Positions 10,493 through 21,911 are shown, numbered from the stretch's first letter. The stretch is 64,000 nt of DNA from Acephala macrosclerotiorum (GCA_014904845.1 MU119314.1:105079-169078), one strand, 5' to 3'. A program made the numbers and translations. Notes: generated from the letters alone by a model not told the origin.

Positions 10493-10766
10493 GCAATAGA
10501 CTATTTAGACGTGGCATATGCGATTGGTCGGTTCGTAATGGTAAAGTGAGATCGTTCATTTCTTCACGTGCTGTAACGCCAGATGAAAGACAAAACTCAG
10601 CAATAAGTAAGGCTGGCATACAGGTTGTTGTTTTGCTCTGTAAGCTTTCCGCAACGAACGGTATAAGTTAGCTAAGTTCTCCTGTGCTCGCCGTGTTCCA
10701 GTTCAAACCCTAATAGGCATCGACACCTACCAGTGGCTGCCTAGGTTATCAAACCAAGACCAACTC

Positions 10767-12241
10767 CTACTCCTCCACATCTCCAAGAAGCCAAGGGTCT
10801 TCTAATAGCTCAGAGGGCGGCGCTCTCGATTCTGGCGTCCACCTGACCATTTTGCGGACGAAGTCGAGGAAGTCTTTCTTATTGGACACCTCGAGATTCC
10901 TCCCGGAATCTTCCCAAGACATTGATAGAATAGGATTCAGACACTTCCAGTTGCCTGTCGTATGCATATTAGGTTGGCGGATGCACATCCTTGGAATCAC
11001 GTACTTACCTCTGTCATCGAAGTAGACGGAACTGCACTCGCTTTGCTGGAGGAACTCGAGGGGAGGAGGTCCCAAAAGACCAACTATATTAGCAAGGTGG
11101 AAGCGGTTCCCATACTTGCCAGTCTCGGGGTCAAGCCCATCGAACATGCGTCTGTTCTCAAACATATCCCAGACCTAGAAGCTCTCATTAGTTTCGTGCT
11201 ATTAGCCACATGCAGGAAATCTCGCACCATGACTCCGACGTTCCATATATCCACAGCATAGCCCCAAGGCATCTCTAGAATGACTTCAGGAGCCCGGTAA
11301 GGATCCGGCTGGATGTCATGGCAGTGCTCGACCTGTCCGTTCCGAGCGAGGGAGAAGTCACACAGGATCGGGCGGCCAAACCTTGTTGGAATACCAAAGT
11401 TTGCGCTTTTGTAGAGATTGTACCCATTGACACTTTTGTAGAGGCTCGATGCCGCGATTTCTTTTGTGTCCAGCTGTTCCACGATAGATGAATCGACCAA
11501 ACCCAGCAAGATATTCTCTTCTTTTATATCTGGCACTCTGTCAATGTTTTCCAAAGCATAGTGAGAGGAGCGACCTGACCTGTGTGGATGATATGGCACT
11601 CGCTATGCAAAAAATCTAGTGCGAGCAGCAAATGGATCAAAATTTGCTTGAGCATTGCCTCGGGCGGTTTACGATCTGGGCGAGTATGCCGGAGGCTCAA
11701 TATGTCGTTGGAAAGGACCTCGTGAACTAAACATTGATGGGGATTCCCTGCTCTGCTCGTGACAAAGAAGGAATCCTGAATGGTGCGGACATACATCTTG
11801 CCCGGATGGTCGGGGTTCCCCGCGGTGCTGAGATGTTTGTAGGTGGCAGTTTCGTTGTCAATCTCATCTTCTGCAACCAAATCGTGGGCGTAAATCTTCA
11901 GTGCGGCATATTTATTCGTGCTGGTATATCTGGTCAATGCTAGGCTCCACCTCACGCCATCTGAGTTTCACTCACGCCAGGTTACGACAACACCATATCG
12001 TGCTTGCTGATCCGAAGCCAAGTTTTGCCACGACCTTATACTTTTCATTGATGACTTCGCCCAACGTCATCGGGTAGAACTTTTCGAAACCCACCTCCCT
12101 CTCTTCTTCAAACGGAGTGGCCGAGGATGACATGGACCGCGATGTAACGCGGCCTGCGCGACATAAGGAGAATGAAAGAAGGCGAGATCTATCCAAGACT
12201 GGCGTTTGCAGCCGGAAGAATATACGAGGACGAGAAAACAT
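10767..12241 (-). CDS. SRPK-like Ser/Thr protein kinase
   Basis: Five exons (12241-11976, 11929-11580, 11529-11228, 11174-11009, 10954-10767) with introns of 46-54 bp give 423 residues in one frame. The Gly-loop GFGSAST is at 75-81, the AALKIY lysine near 100, HTDIKEEN at about 204, CDFS at about 262-265, then a PYRAPE segment and a DIWNVGVM helix. HTDIK replaces HRDxK as in SRPK kinases, which phosphorylate SR-type proteins. The DFG motif is DFS, so activity is likely but unproven. The first ~40 residues are basic and Ser/Arg/Leu-rich, like a mitochondrial presequence; an alternative start lies at MSSS (position 37). Fungi carry many such divergent SRPK copies. The start codon is 58 bp from an inverted-repeat transposon, so promoter function may be affected. 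Confidence 0.85.
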
Positions 12242-12298
12242 GGAAATCAAAGACCTCTAGTCTACAGGTAAGTAATGGCGAAGGTGGATGGCTAGGTA

Positions 12299-13069
12299 TG
12301 GCAAGCTATATGGCCGAGGTACGTTACTCCACCAAAGTCGCAAAATCGTAAAATCGCCAAATTTAATTATAATTACTATTCCTTTAATAGTAACGCTAAT
12401 ATAAAGTTAAAATAGATAAGAAGTAAATCAAAACATAAATTTGATATAGGCCTTTCATATGTGATCGCAAAATATTTACGGGGGAACGCGGTAGTAGTGG
12501 CTCTAGTAGTAGGCTCTTATATTAAGAAGGAGATGGCTGCGGCTGCTAGGAAGGGCAGAGCTTCTGGAGGGAAGTAGGGCTAAGGCGTGCTGCAGGCTAA
12601 ATAGGAGTATAAGATAAGAGGGGGCTTAGGAATCTAGGGGAGGGGAAATTAGGGGTAGATTTGTCATGTTACCATGCAACTCTCTACTTTTTAAACTCAA
12701 ATATATCGCTATTCTAGGGACTGAGAGTAGCGCTACTAAAGATATTGTGGCTGCTTCTGGCAAAAAGTAAGTAGGACTTTAAAGGTATTAAATAGATGGA
12801 TTACTAAAAGGGGAGGAATTAAAAGCCTGTAATATTAGGATAAACACACTATCTATTTTGCTTGCTATAATAAGCCTTTATTCTAGTAGCAACTTTTGGG
12901 ACTACTTATCATATTCTTAAAGCCCTCTAAGCGCCGGGGGCATATAATAACACGTACAAAAAGCGTCGTTACAATACAATCGTAGTAATGCACAATATTA
13001 TAGTGTTTTTACGATTTCGCGATTGTGCGATTTTAATGGAGTGACGCACCTCGACCATATGGCTTGCTA
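12299..13069. mobile_element. Decayed inverted-repeat transposon, 771 bp
   Basis: The left end from 12299 and the reverse complement of the right end at 13069 match over roughly 50 bp (GCAAGC-ATATGG-CGAGGT-CGT-ACTCC), with nearly all mismatches being transitions. TA dinucleotides flank both ends (12297-12298 and 13070-13071), as in Tc1/mariner/Fot1-type elements. The interior is AT-rich with no long open frame, so it is non-autonomous or RIP-inactivated. Confidence 0.65.
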
Positions 13070-14976
13070 TAAGTGAGGATTGGCGCGAAATAATAGTGTT
13101 TCTCGGCCATACACGCCAAATCAGGCAGTACCAAAGACAGCCTCTCAGAAGCCGAAGATCAAGAATGAAGAGAACAACGAGTACAATGCCCCAAATATAT
13201 CCGAAAGGAAATTGACTCATTCAAGCGCATCGTGTTACAAGTTTTAGTAGTGACGCACGATATAGCAATAGAGATTCCACAACGAAATCATCTCATGCGT
13301 ATCCTTATGGATCTATATGGAGCCTCGTTGCCCCCCTTCACCTGCACAAATACGAACAGGTTCGTATCGCGTTCAAGGCTGCTTATTTCAGAAAAGAGTT
13401 TCAACGTTCAGGGAATTTATACCCCTTCCCAATCAATTTTTCAGACGAAATTGCTCAAGATGCTGCAAAAGCCCTCTTGGTCGAACACAACCCCCTGTTT
13501 ATAGATTGTGTGATCCCTAGAAAGAAGTAAGCACGAACAACCTTTGCCGCGTAATACAAGTTCTATAGCTAAGGCTCATTCAGACTTACAAACATTGTAG
13601 CAAAGTTGATGTGTACGCAAGAGAGGGTATGCAAAGGAACATGCAATACGGTAACGACGTTGGAACTCGAAGAAAGGGGGGCGGGAGTTTTCGAGTTTTT
13701 CTATGGTTTAACAGCTATCAATACCGATAACTATATCAGTCCCTTGATATGATGCATTGAGTCCGAAGTACAGCAATTGCAGCGCCAAAACCCCAGTTAC
13801 CTCGTTACTACCACACATATGCCTTGGTACCTCTGAATGCTCTTCGTCTCGACAAAGAAGGGAACAACATCGGATACGATGGGAGGCAAAATTGGCAGTG
13901 CAATTTCACTGGGTCGAGAAGGATGCTGCCATATTTGATGGCATGAAGTTTGCCCTGCCAAGTCGAAATTTGTTTCTTTCGGACAAAGTGAGGGAACGAT
14001 GGGACCTTGTTGGAGTTTTGCCCCCAGAGAATAACCCAGGACAGCTTGTGTTATCCGTATCTACAGGAAATTCCATTGCATTCATTTCGGTCATGGAGAG
14101 CTTTCGAGGGGGGTTTGGAAAGAGCGGGTCCGCGTTTGAGGGCATTGCAGTGATGCATATTCCACGGAGGTGCAAAAGAAACAAGCTCGAGGTTTCTTCA
14201 TCGGATCATTCTCACCGCTCCATGTGGTCCACCTGGTTTCACGGTCGTAGGTCCCCCCCCGCCAATCTGCAGGTGTTGTCGTAACCACACCCCCCCCTCA
14301 GGTAGCTAGCTTGCCATCTATGCTAGGAGAAAGACACTTTCCCACTCCGCACCCCACCTCTGCTCTTCTAGGCGCCACCTTCTTCTGCCGCGCCGCCTTC
14401 CTCGCATGCTGGCTCCCGACCGATGTGACCAAGTGTTCGCATACTACACAAATTGAACATGACATGGGTACGTCGAGCCACTACGACCATGCCACAATTA
14501 TTCCAAGCTGCATAATGCGGCAAGTATTGTCCACTGGGCCATGACTCAACGATCTGGGTTTCAGTTCTGCCACGACATCCATCACGTGTGCTATCTTTCA
14601 GAACTTCTTTTCTGGCTTGAAGAGAAAAGCAACGCATATTCATTCTTTTGTACTAAAGTATCTGGTTCAAAGATCAAACGCAAGCTATGATAAGAGACTC
14701 GCTAACATTACAACAGACAAACAGATTAGCCGTCAACCATAGCCCAAAAGCACCGAAGCAAAGATATCTGAAAACAATAAAGGGTATAAAACGCGCGCTG
14801 GGAAATACAAGATATGCGATCGTCAATTTACCCATCTTTCAATGTTCGTTCCTTCCAATATCATCCTCCTATTACCTCAAGCTGAATCCTCGCCTTCACG
14901 TGTGTTGAACCAATTTCGACACTTAAACTTTATACCCCCCAATATTCTGGTCTGCAAACTAACCGGTGGCAGATGT
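13070..14976. other. Gene-poor region
   Basis: The longest frames are 175 codons at 13757-14284 (+) and 92 codons at 13906-14184 (-). They overlap one another and resemble no family I know. A real short gene here cannot be excluded. The last part is the 3' flank of the large repeat protein gene. Confidence 0.45.
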
Positions 14977-17900
14977 TTACTCCTCAGGATGAACCTCCGT
15001 CTCAGCGATCTTCACACCATTATTCCCATTCATGACCTCGACACCCTTGTCGTTCTCTCCCACTTCCTCTACATTTCCATTCAACTTCGCAACTGAATGT
15101 TCAACCATGATCTTCACGGCATGAACAGCGCTAAGGATCTCTGCATCCTTGTATACTGGTGCAGCAGAGATCTCCTTCGGCAGAGCAGATACCAAAGTCT
15201 TAACGGAGCTCAACTCGGAAAGGATCTCTTCATCCTTGACATCCTTGGCTTCAGCTGGTGCAGGTAGAGCTGAGATCAGAGTCTTGACGTTGGCCAGTTC
15301 GGCGAGGATTTCTTCGTCCTTGACTGCAGCTGGGGTGACTAGGACAGGTAGACCCTCAACGAGAGTCTTGACTTCGAGGACCTGCTTCTCGATGCCGGAA
15401 AGATCAGTGGCTGGGGCTGGTGCAGAGACAACGTCCTTAATGCTGGTGAGATGCTCGGATTGAGAATCAGCGGCTGATTTGATGTCTGCGATGGCAGCTT
15501 GGTGGGTGTCGAGAGTAGACTTGATGCCTGCGACCGAGGTCTCGAGACCTGAGAGGTCGGCGATTGGTGCTGGCGTGGAGACGAATTCTTTGATGCTGGT
15601 GAGATGAGCAGTCTGTTCATCGAGGGTAGCTTTGTGAGACTCGAGAGTGCCCTTGACGTCAGTGAGGTGGCCCTCAAGACTAGAAAGGTCGACTGGCGCG
15701 GGTACATCTGCCGGAGTAGCAACGATGTCCTTGATGACAGAGAGATGAGCAGAGTGCTCATCCAGGGTAGCTTTGTGAGCATGAAGGGAAGATGAGACCT
15801 CCTTGATCGATCCTTCCAGGCTAGAGAGGTCGGTAGGCTCGGCAATAGGAGCTGGTATAGCAACCTTCTCCTTGATCTCACTGAGGTGGTCGCTGTGAAT
15901 TCCCAGAGTAACTGCTAGAGCGGCGACCGACCCTTCAAGGCCAGAGATGTCTGTCTTCTCAGCGACAGGCGCAGGGGTAGCGACAATCTCCTTGATCTCT
16001 GACAAGTGGGAAGTGATAGGTGAGAGGTCGACAGGTTCAGCGGCAGGAACGGGTGCAAGGACCTTCTCTTTGATCGCCGCGAGATGCTCACTGTGGATGG
16101 TTTGAGTAGCTCCAAGGGCAGCAATAGATGCCTCCAAGCCCGAGACATCGGTCTTCTCGGGGACTGGAGCTGGCGTAGCAACGATGTCCTTGATTTCAGT
16201 CAAGTGTGCGGTGATAGGAGTCAAATCAATCGGCTCAGCAACGGTGGCTGGAGTTGCGACGATTTCCTTGATGGCGCTCAAATGTTCAGAGTGGGATGCA
16301 AGCGTAGAGGTGATGGCAGACAGGTCAACAGGCTCAGCCACAGATGCCGGTGCAACCAAAGACGCCTTGATGTCTGAGAAATGTCCGCTGTGGGCTTCAA
16401 GAGTGGAGGTGATGGGCGTGAGATCGACAGGCGCTGGGACTACTGCGGGAGTCGACACAATTTCCTTGATCTCCGCCAGCTGAGCAGTGATCGGTGTGAA
16501 GTCAACAGATTCAACTGCAGGTGTTGGGGCGGCGAGAGTGCTCTTGATGTCGGTCAAGTGAGCGGTGTGAGCCTCAAGAGTGGAGGTCAATGGTGTCAGA
16601 TCAACAGGCACAGGTGCTGCAGCAGGAGTTGAGACAATATCCTTCAGCTCGGCTAAGCTGGTGGTATGAGCTTCGAGTGATGCAGTCAATGGGGAAAGAT
16701 CTACTGGTGCGGCAATAGGCACTGGTGAGGCGAGAGTACCCTTGATGTCGGTGAGATGAGCAGTGTGAGCATCGAGTGTTGAGACCAAGGGTGCAAGGTC
16801 AACTGGAGCAGGAGCTGGTGTTGGAACAGCGAGCGTGCCTTTGATGTCAGTCAAATGAGCGACAATGGGCGCTAAGTCAATGGGCTCTGATGCTGCAACG
16901 GGCGCAGAAACAGTGTCCTTGATAGCGGCAAGCTGTTCGCCATGAGACTCGAGATGCGACACAATGGGTGCGAAATCAACCGGCTCAGCAATTGGGGCAG
17001 GCTTTAATACGATCTCCTTGATGGTGTCGAGCTGCGAAATGATTGGAGTCAAGTCCGTTGGCTCTGGTACCGCAGCAGGGGTGGATACCAGACCCTTGAT
17101 CGCCTCAAGGTGTCCAGTATGGGCCTCAAGATGGGAAGTGATTGGAGTGAAGTCAATGGGCTCAGCAGCAACGACAGGTGCGGGCGTCGTCACGATATCC
17201 TTCAGCTGCGTAAGATGCTCAGTGTGAGCCTCTAATGTGGACGTGATAGGCGTCAAGTCTACTGGTGCTGGGGCGACGGCGGGCGTGGAAACAATATCCT
17301 TGATCGCCGACAAATGAGCCGAATGCTCCTGGAGTGTAGAGACAATAGGTGTGAGATCGGTCGCGGTTGCTGGGGCTGAGCTGGCCAGCGTGGACTTAAT
17401 GTCTTCCAGGTGGGACACAATAGGGGCGAGATTGACTGGCTCGGTGGTAGGTGCAGTGGAAGGAGCACCAACAAGTCCTTTGAGCTCAGTCAAGTGAGTA
17501 GTGTGCGAGTCGAGAGTTGACACTAAAGGCGACAAATCAACCTCTTTGGGGACTGGAGCCTCCTTGTCGACCGAAGTCTTGATCTCTGCGACAGATGCTG
17601 TGAGCAGAGCAATGGAAGCCTCGAGACCTGAGATGTCTGTCTTCTCTGCGACAGGAGCCGGCGCTGAAACGGCTGTCTTGATGTCTTCCAAATGGGTGGA
17701 ATGTGCGTCAAGCTTCGAGACCAAAGGTGAGAAATCCACTACCTTCGCCTCTGGAACTGGTACTGAGACTGCAGACTTGATTGCTTCTAGATGAGCAGTG
17801 TGGGCATCGAGTGTGGAGACAAGAGGCGAGAGGTCGACTTCCTTGGTCTCAGTAACGGGTGCTGGAGTCTCGACTGTGGCTTTCACTTCAGCAATAACTG

Positions 17901-19485
17901 CAGACATTTTTTCAACAGAAGCTTCAAGGCTGGACAGATCAACCTTCTCGCTCACTGGCGGAACAATAGCGGCGAGGGTCTTGATCTCACCAAGAGTGCC
18001 AGTGTGTGCTTCGAGAGTGCTGTGGACCTTGTCAACAGAGCTCTCGAGACCACTAAGGTCGGTAGCGACTGGCACATTGGCCTCGACAGCCGCCTTAACC
18101 TCAGCAATGGTAGCGGCAAGTGTTTGAATGGTTGCCTCGATTGAAGACAAATCTACCTTCACTGGAACTGGTGCAGGCGTGGTAGCAGCAGTCTTGATCT
18201 CGGTCAAGTGAGCTGTGTGACTATCCAGAGTGGAGTGGATATCTCGGACGGAAGTCTCTAGCCCAGTAAGGTCGGTCTTTTCTGGCACAGGGGCTGGTGT
18301 AGATACAATCTCCCGAAGGCCATTGAGTGATGTTGAGTGTGCTGCGAGAGTCTCGTTTGAGGCTTTGACGGCTTCTAAGATTTCTGGGTGTAAATTGGCA
18401 CTTTTAATCTCGGCAAGAGCAGCAGCGTGTGATGTGTGAGATTCATTGGAAGCCTTGACCTCAGCGAGGATTTCTGGTGAAATGTTGCTTGCTTTGATGT
18501 CCTCCAACGCAGTGGCGTGGGTGGCATGAGATTCCTGAAGAGCCTTGACATTTGACAAGATATCTGAGCTAATGTTCTTGCTCTTGATCTCTTCAAGAGC
18601 CGCGGCGTGAGAGGCGTGTGATTCATTTCCTGCTTTGACTTGGCTGAGGATTTCGATGCTTGAATCAGAAGCCTTGATTTCCGAAAGGATAGCCTGGTGA
18701 GTGTCGATGGCAGTGAGGACAGCTCCAACCTGAGCACTCAACCCTGCGAAGCCAGCGGTAGTGCCAGCTTCAATGTCGGTTTTCAAGGACCCGAGCTCAG
18801 CAGACAAAGCAGCGAGCTTCGCATCCTGAGAGGTGAAGTCTACCGGTGCTGGAAGTGGTCGCTCGTGCAATGTCTGCAACCCAGATGTAATTGTGTCTAG
18901 CTTCTCTCCATGTGCTACCAACAGGCTTGTATCTGGGGATGCAACCTGCTCTTGTACAGCCTTGATATTGTTTCCAAGCTCCACCAATGAGTCCGTGATC
19001 TTCGCAACCGTATCTTCAATCGATGTGATCTTCACAGTCGCCTGCGTATTGTTCGTGTCGACAAGGTATGATAGGTCGGACAGCTTCGAGGATGTCTGGC
19101 TATCGCTTTGGTTGATTCGTTGGGTGAGTTCATCGTTCGTGGCTCGGAGTGCGGATTCGATGGTCGATATATCAAACGCCGCTTTGAAGGAGGGTTCTAA
19201 CTGGATGGCCAGATGTCCTGCAACAGCTTTGGTGAACTCGTCAGTATTGAGTGCAGCAGATACGGCATCTGCAATCGACTTCTGTAGCTCGTCTCGGTCC
19301 TGTGGCTCCTCTTCCTCGTCCTCTGATGGGATACTTCCCGTAGCAGCAATACCTTTGGCGCGTTTGTCATGTCTGCCTGAGAGAGCGTCTCTCAGACGGC
19401 CGATGATCTTGGGTGTAGACATCAGAGTGATGCCAGTAAGTGATGATACAACGAAAAGGTACAATAACGTAGCAAGAGAAGACAT
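14977..19485 (-). CDS. Large membrane-anchored repeat protein, novel helical-repeat architecture
   Basis: One uninterrupted exon of 1502 residues starting at the ATG at 19485. Residues ~3-23 are a hydrophobic segment (ATLLYLFVVSSLTGITLMS) followed by a basic stretch, so a single N-terminal membrane anchor with the bulk probably in the cytosol (positive-inside reasoning). Next come an acidic patch (SEDEEEEPQD) and ~200 residues of probable coiled coil. Then four units of about 34 residues built around EIK-x(4-8)-EIL-x2-VKA-x2-ESH, followed by about 28 units of 29-37 residues with a helix (VDL-S/T-P-I-x-S-x-LEAHTAHL-x-D/E-IK) and a Pro/Ala/Val linker (STPAPV-x-E). I see no Cys or Trp. Short units lack exactly seven residues (EAHTAHL-like), one heptad. 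I do not recognise the family. Spacer, tether or lipid-binding amphipathic repeats are possibilities; none is shown. Confidence 0.85.
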   Translation of the reverse strand: MSSLATLLYLFVVSSLTGITLMSTPKIIGRLRDALSGRHDKRAKGIAATGSIPSEDEEEEPQDRDELQKSIADAVSAALNTDEFTKAVAGHLAIQLEPSFKAAFDISTIESALRATNDELTQRINQSDSQTSSKLSDLSYLVDTNNTQATVKITSIEDTVAKITDSLVELGNNIKAVQEQVASPDTSLLVAHGEKLDTITSGLQTLHERPLPAPVDFTSQDAKLAALSAELGSLKTDIEAGTTAGFAGLSAQVGAVLTAIDTHQAILSEIKASDSSIEILSQVKAGNESHASHAAALEEIKSKNISSDILSNVKALQESHATHATALEDIKASNISPEILAEVKASNESHTSHAAALAEIKSANLHPEILEAVKASNETLAAHSTSLNGLREIVSTPAPVPEKTDLTGLETSVRDIHSTLDSHTAHLTEIKTAATTPAPVPVKVDLSSIEATIQTLAATIAEVKAAVEANVPVATDLSGLESSVDKVHSTLEAHTGTLGEIKTLAAIVPPVSEKVDLSSLEASVEKMSAVIAEVKATVETPAPVTETKEVDLSPLVSTLDAHTAHLEAIKSAVSVPVPEAKVVDFSPLVSKLDAHSTHLEDIKTAVSAPAPVAEKTDISGLEASIALLTASVAEIKTSVDKEAPVPKEVDLSPLVSTLDSHTTHLTELKGLVGAPSTAPTTEPVNLAPIVSHLEDIKSTLASSAPATATDLTPIVSTLQEHSAHLSAIKDIVSTPAVAPAPVDLTPITSTLEAHTEHLTQLKDIVTTPAPVVAAEPIDFTPITSHLEAHTGHLEAIKGLVSTPAAVPEPTDLTPIISQLDTIKEIVLKPAPIAEPVDFAPIVSHLESHGEQLAAIKDTVSAPVAASEPIDLAPIVAHLTDIKGTLAVPTPAPAPVDLAPLVSTLDAHTAHLTDIKGTLASPVPIAAPVDLSPLTASLEAHTTSLAELKDIVSTPAAAPVPVDLTPLTSTLEAHTAHLTDIKSTLAAPTPAVESVDFTPITAQLAEIKEIVSTPAVVPAPVDLTPITSTLEAHSGHFSDIKASLVAPASVAEPVDLSAITSTLASHSEHLSAIKEIVATPATVAEPIDLTPITAHLTEIKDIVATPAPVPEKTDVSGLEASIAALGATQTIHSEHLAAIKEKVLAPVPAAEPVDLSPITSHLSEIKEIVATPAPVAEKTDISGLEGSVAALAVTLGIHSDHLSEIKEKVAIPAPIAEPTDLSSLEGSIKEVSSSLHAHKATLDEHSAHLSVIKDIVATPADVPAPVDLSSLEGHLTDVKGTLESHKATLDEQTAHLTSIKEFVSTPAPIADLSGLETSVAGIKSTLDTHQAAIADIKSAADSQSEHLTSIKDVVSAPAPATDLSGIEKQVLEVKTLVEGLPVLVTPAAVKDEEILAELANVKTLISALPAPAEAKDVKDEEILSELSSVKTLVSALPKEISAAPVYKDAEILSAVHAVKIMVEHSVAKLNGNVEEVGENDKGVEVMNGNNGVKIAETEVHPEE

Positions 19486-20534
19486 CCCCCGGGATTGGTG
19501 AGAAGAAGAGGAAAAACTTGAGAAATTCCTGCGTTACATACTAACCCATGTTTAGCATCAGGCGCATAAAAATATGTGCATCGTGAATAATGTGCAAATG
19601 TTTAATTGTCAGTCTCACTTTTTGGCGTCACCTCATTTCGCGGAGGGAGTCGGTGAGAGGCGTTTGCTGGGGTTGGTCGACCAGGTAAGCTGGGCGGGCC
19701 GAGCGTTTTTCCGCTCCTCTCCTGCAAAAATTTCCACGACGGCGTCAAGACTGATCCAATTAGGTACTTTTCAGATCCCCAGTGGTTCATGCTACCGAAC
19801 CCCCACCGCTGTCAGCCACAATGTCGAACCTGGCCCAGCAGCCAGTCGTAAATGCAGTTTGGGTCGAATTGCTACTGAGTCTGTGAACCAGTCCAGAGGG
19901 TTTTTGTCGCCGCAGGTCCGCGAGAGGTGGTATCGGGCACCACATGACCGCAGTACGACGCATATCGGTGCTTCAGGCTGGATGATGATATGCCAATTCA
20001 TTGATCTTCCGGACGTCTATCCTATCAGTCGAGAACAGTTGTCGAGACAGCGCATAGTGGGAGGGGCCGAGACATAACGGGCTGCATGATGGATCAACCA
20101 CATGCAGTGATGAAAACCTCATTCAAGGGTTGGGCAGCTATGGTTCCGAGGTTCGCCTGTATAGATGGCAAGGATGTTCATCTCTTCTCAAGGGAGAGAT
20201 AGGCCCCAAAGTCGAGGGATCGCGCAGCATTTGAAGGTTAAAATCGACATGAGTGTTGAAGGAGCGAACGTTGGAATCCGGTGGCTTGACCAAGCCGCTA
20301 ACCGCCAGTGCGGATGTGGCGTAGCAACACGTGACCACTCAACGACGTCGCTTGAATCTCTCTTTGTGCCATTTGTGCAAGATGTTCAAGTCTGGAAGAT
20401 GCGCAAGATTCATCTTGTATGATTTTCATCAAACAAATCTTGTTTTTCCTGCTGCAACTTGTCAATTTCCACGCGCGCTTCGCATCTCCTCAATCTTTTC
20501 AAAGTCGAGACCTCAACTCAGGGGTGCTGATACC
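19486..20534. promoter_or_regulatory. Divergent intergenic region between the repeat-protein and F-box genes
   Basis: About 1 kb between divergent starts. A 167-codon open frame at 19574-20077 (+) has unlikely composition and is not called. Pyrimidine-rich stretches just upstream of 20535 fit a fungal core promoter. A CACGTG lies near 20329. Confidence 0.4.
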
Positions 20535-21911
20535 ATGGAGTCTCTATCAACGGAATTAGTAACGAGCATCGTTCAATTTTGCGAGCTTCCAGAGCTTATG
20601 GATCTGCGCCAATCTTGCAAGGCATTCTATGCCCCAGCCACCCGTCAGCTCTTCTCTCACATTCACGTGACTCCGAAACCTCATTCCATTGGAGATGATG
20701 GAGATGAAGACGCAGAGGACGAAGAGCGCGAAGACTTCTACAAGCACTTCAATTCTATCCTTGGGTCATCACACCTCTCACCTGAAGTTGTCAGTGTGAA
20801 GATTACGACCTCAGATGATCCCAGCAAGGACAAGCAAGACTACAACAACGATGAGGAAGAATCGATACTCACTGAGGAATTCGAACATGTCATCTGGTCC
20901 ATCAGCAAGTTCCCAAATCTTCGAGATGTAGCTGTAGAGTTCGCACAAGTCTGTATGGTGGACGACGACCCGGAAGACTCCTGGAGAATGATGGCCGAAG
21001 AATCTGTTGAATTCAGATATGATGTCCTAAAGACATTGTTCGCGGGCTTGAACGAGACACCCAAGCTCCGATCACTCACTTTAAAGCATCTCCAAAACTA
21101 CAATGACCATCGCCTCATTTCCTCTCCCAACTTCACTCCCGTTCTGCAACGCCTGACCGAGCTCAGACTCAAGATCGTCACCGAGTACGAAACCTCAAGT
21201 CCGGAAAGCAGCTGGGACATTCCTCAGATGTATAATTTCTTCCAAGAATTTCCCGACGTCTGGCTCAAGCCCACACAAAAGAATTTGACAAGTCTCGCTC
21301 TGCACGCAGACATTTATTGGGGGTACATGCCGTTGTGCGACTTCCGATCTCTGTATTTTCCGAAATTGAAGAAACTGGAACTCGGCAACTACGCCTTCAC
21401 TCACGACTGGCAGCTCGACTGGATCCTCTCCCACGAAACTCTCGAGGAGCTGGTCCTAGACGATGCTGTCATCACGAACTACATATATGGCTACGGGCAT
21501 CTCGACGCAGAGAACTATCCGCTGAAACCCATTGGTGGCAGTTACGCCGATGCCCATTTCTGGGAATATCCTCGCAGCTGGTCCGAGTTCTTCGCCAAGA
21601 TCGAACAAAGGTTGCCAAATCTGAAGGTCTTCAAGTTCGGAAATGGAGATTGGGACGAGGGACGGAACTTTGATTATGGGGAATGGAAGGCAATTGGAGT
21701 AGAAGGAGCTTTGGAGCGGTACAAGGGCTTTGATCGTGGGACTGGACCAGCGCCTTGGGTGGAGTTGGGTGAGATGACGCAGGAGATGGAGAATGGTAGA
21801 TTTGAGCCCCAAGGCTGGCAAGGCGTTGCTAAGAATCGAATGATCGAGTACTTTGAGGAAGATACTGCTGCGTATGAGAAGTTGATGAGCACTGTTAGGA
21901 GTAGACGGTAA
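20535..21911 (+). CDS. F-box protein
   Basis: 458 residues, intronless, from the ATG at 20535. The frame is open upstream to 20331, but the F-box itself starts right at this Met. Residues 1-45 form an F-box-like motif (LSTELVTSIVQFCELPELMDLRQSCKAF shape: Leu, Pro, then a conserved hydrophobic spacing) that would bind Skp1 in an SCF ubiquitin ligase. An acidic low-complexity segment (DDGDEDAEDEERED) follows. The remainder has Leu-rich, irregular repeats (LRSLTLKHLQNY, LTSLALH, LKKLELGNY, LEELVLDDA), likely an LRR-like substrate-recognition surface. Substrate unknown. Confidence 0.85.
   Translation: MESLSTELVTSIVQFCELPELMDLRQSCKAFYAPATRQLFSHIHVTPKPHSIGDDGDEDAEDEEREDFYKHFNSILGSSHLSPEVVSVKITTSDDPSKDKQDYNNDEEESILTEEFEHVIWSISKFPNLRDVAVEFAQVCMVDDDPEDSWRMMAEESVEFRYDVLKTLFAGLNETPKLRSLTLKHLQNYNDHRLISSPNFTPVLQRLTELRLKIVTEYETSSPESSWDIPQMYNFFQEFPDVWLKPTQKNLTSLALHADIYWGYMPLCDFRSLYFPKLKKLELGNYAFTHDWQLDWILSHETLEELVLDDAVITNYIYGYGHLDAENYPLKPIGGSYADAHFWEYPRSWSEFFAKIEQRLPNLKVFKFGNGDWDEGRNFDYGEWKAIGVEGALERYKGFDRGTGPAPWVELGEMTQEMENGRFEPQGWQGVAKNRMIEYFEEDTAAYEKLMSTVRSRR

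Noticed and set aside
13757..14284. 175-codon plus-strand frame as a gene
   Set aside because: Overlaps an equally open minus-strand frame and has no recognisable domain.
18833..19501. 222-codon plus-strand open frame
   Set aside because: Antisense to the large repeat protein; several other such shadows lie along 15-19 kb.
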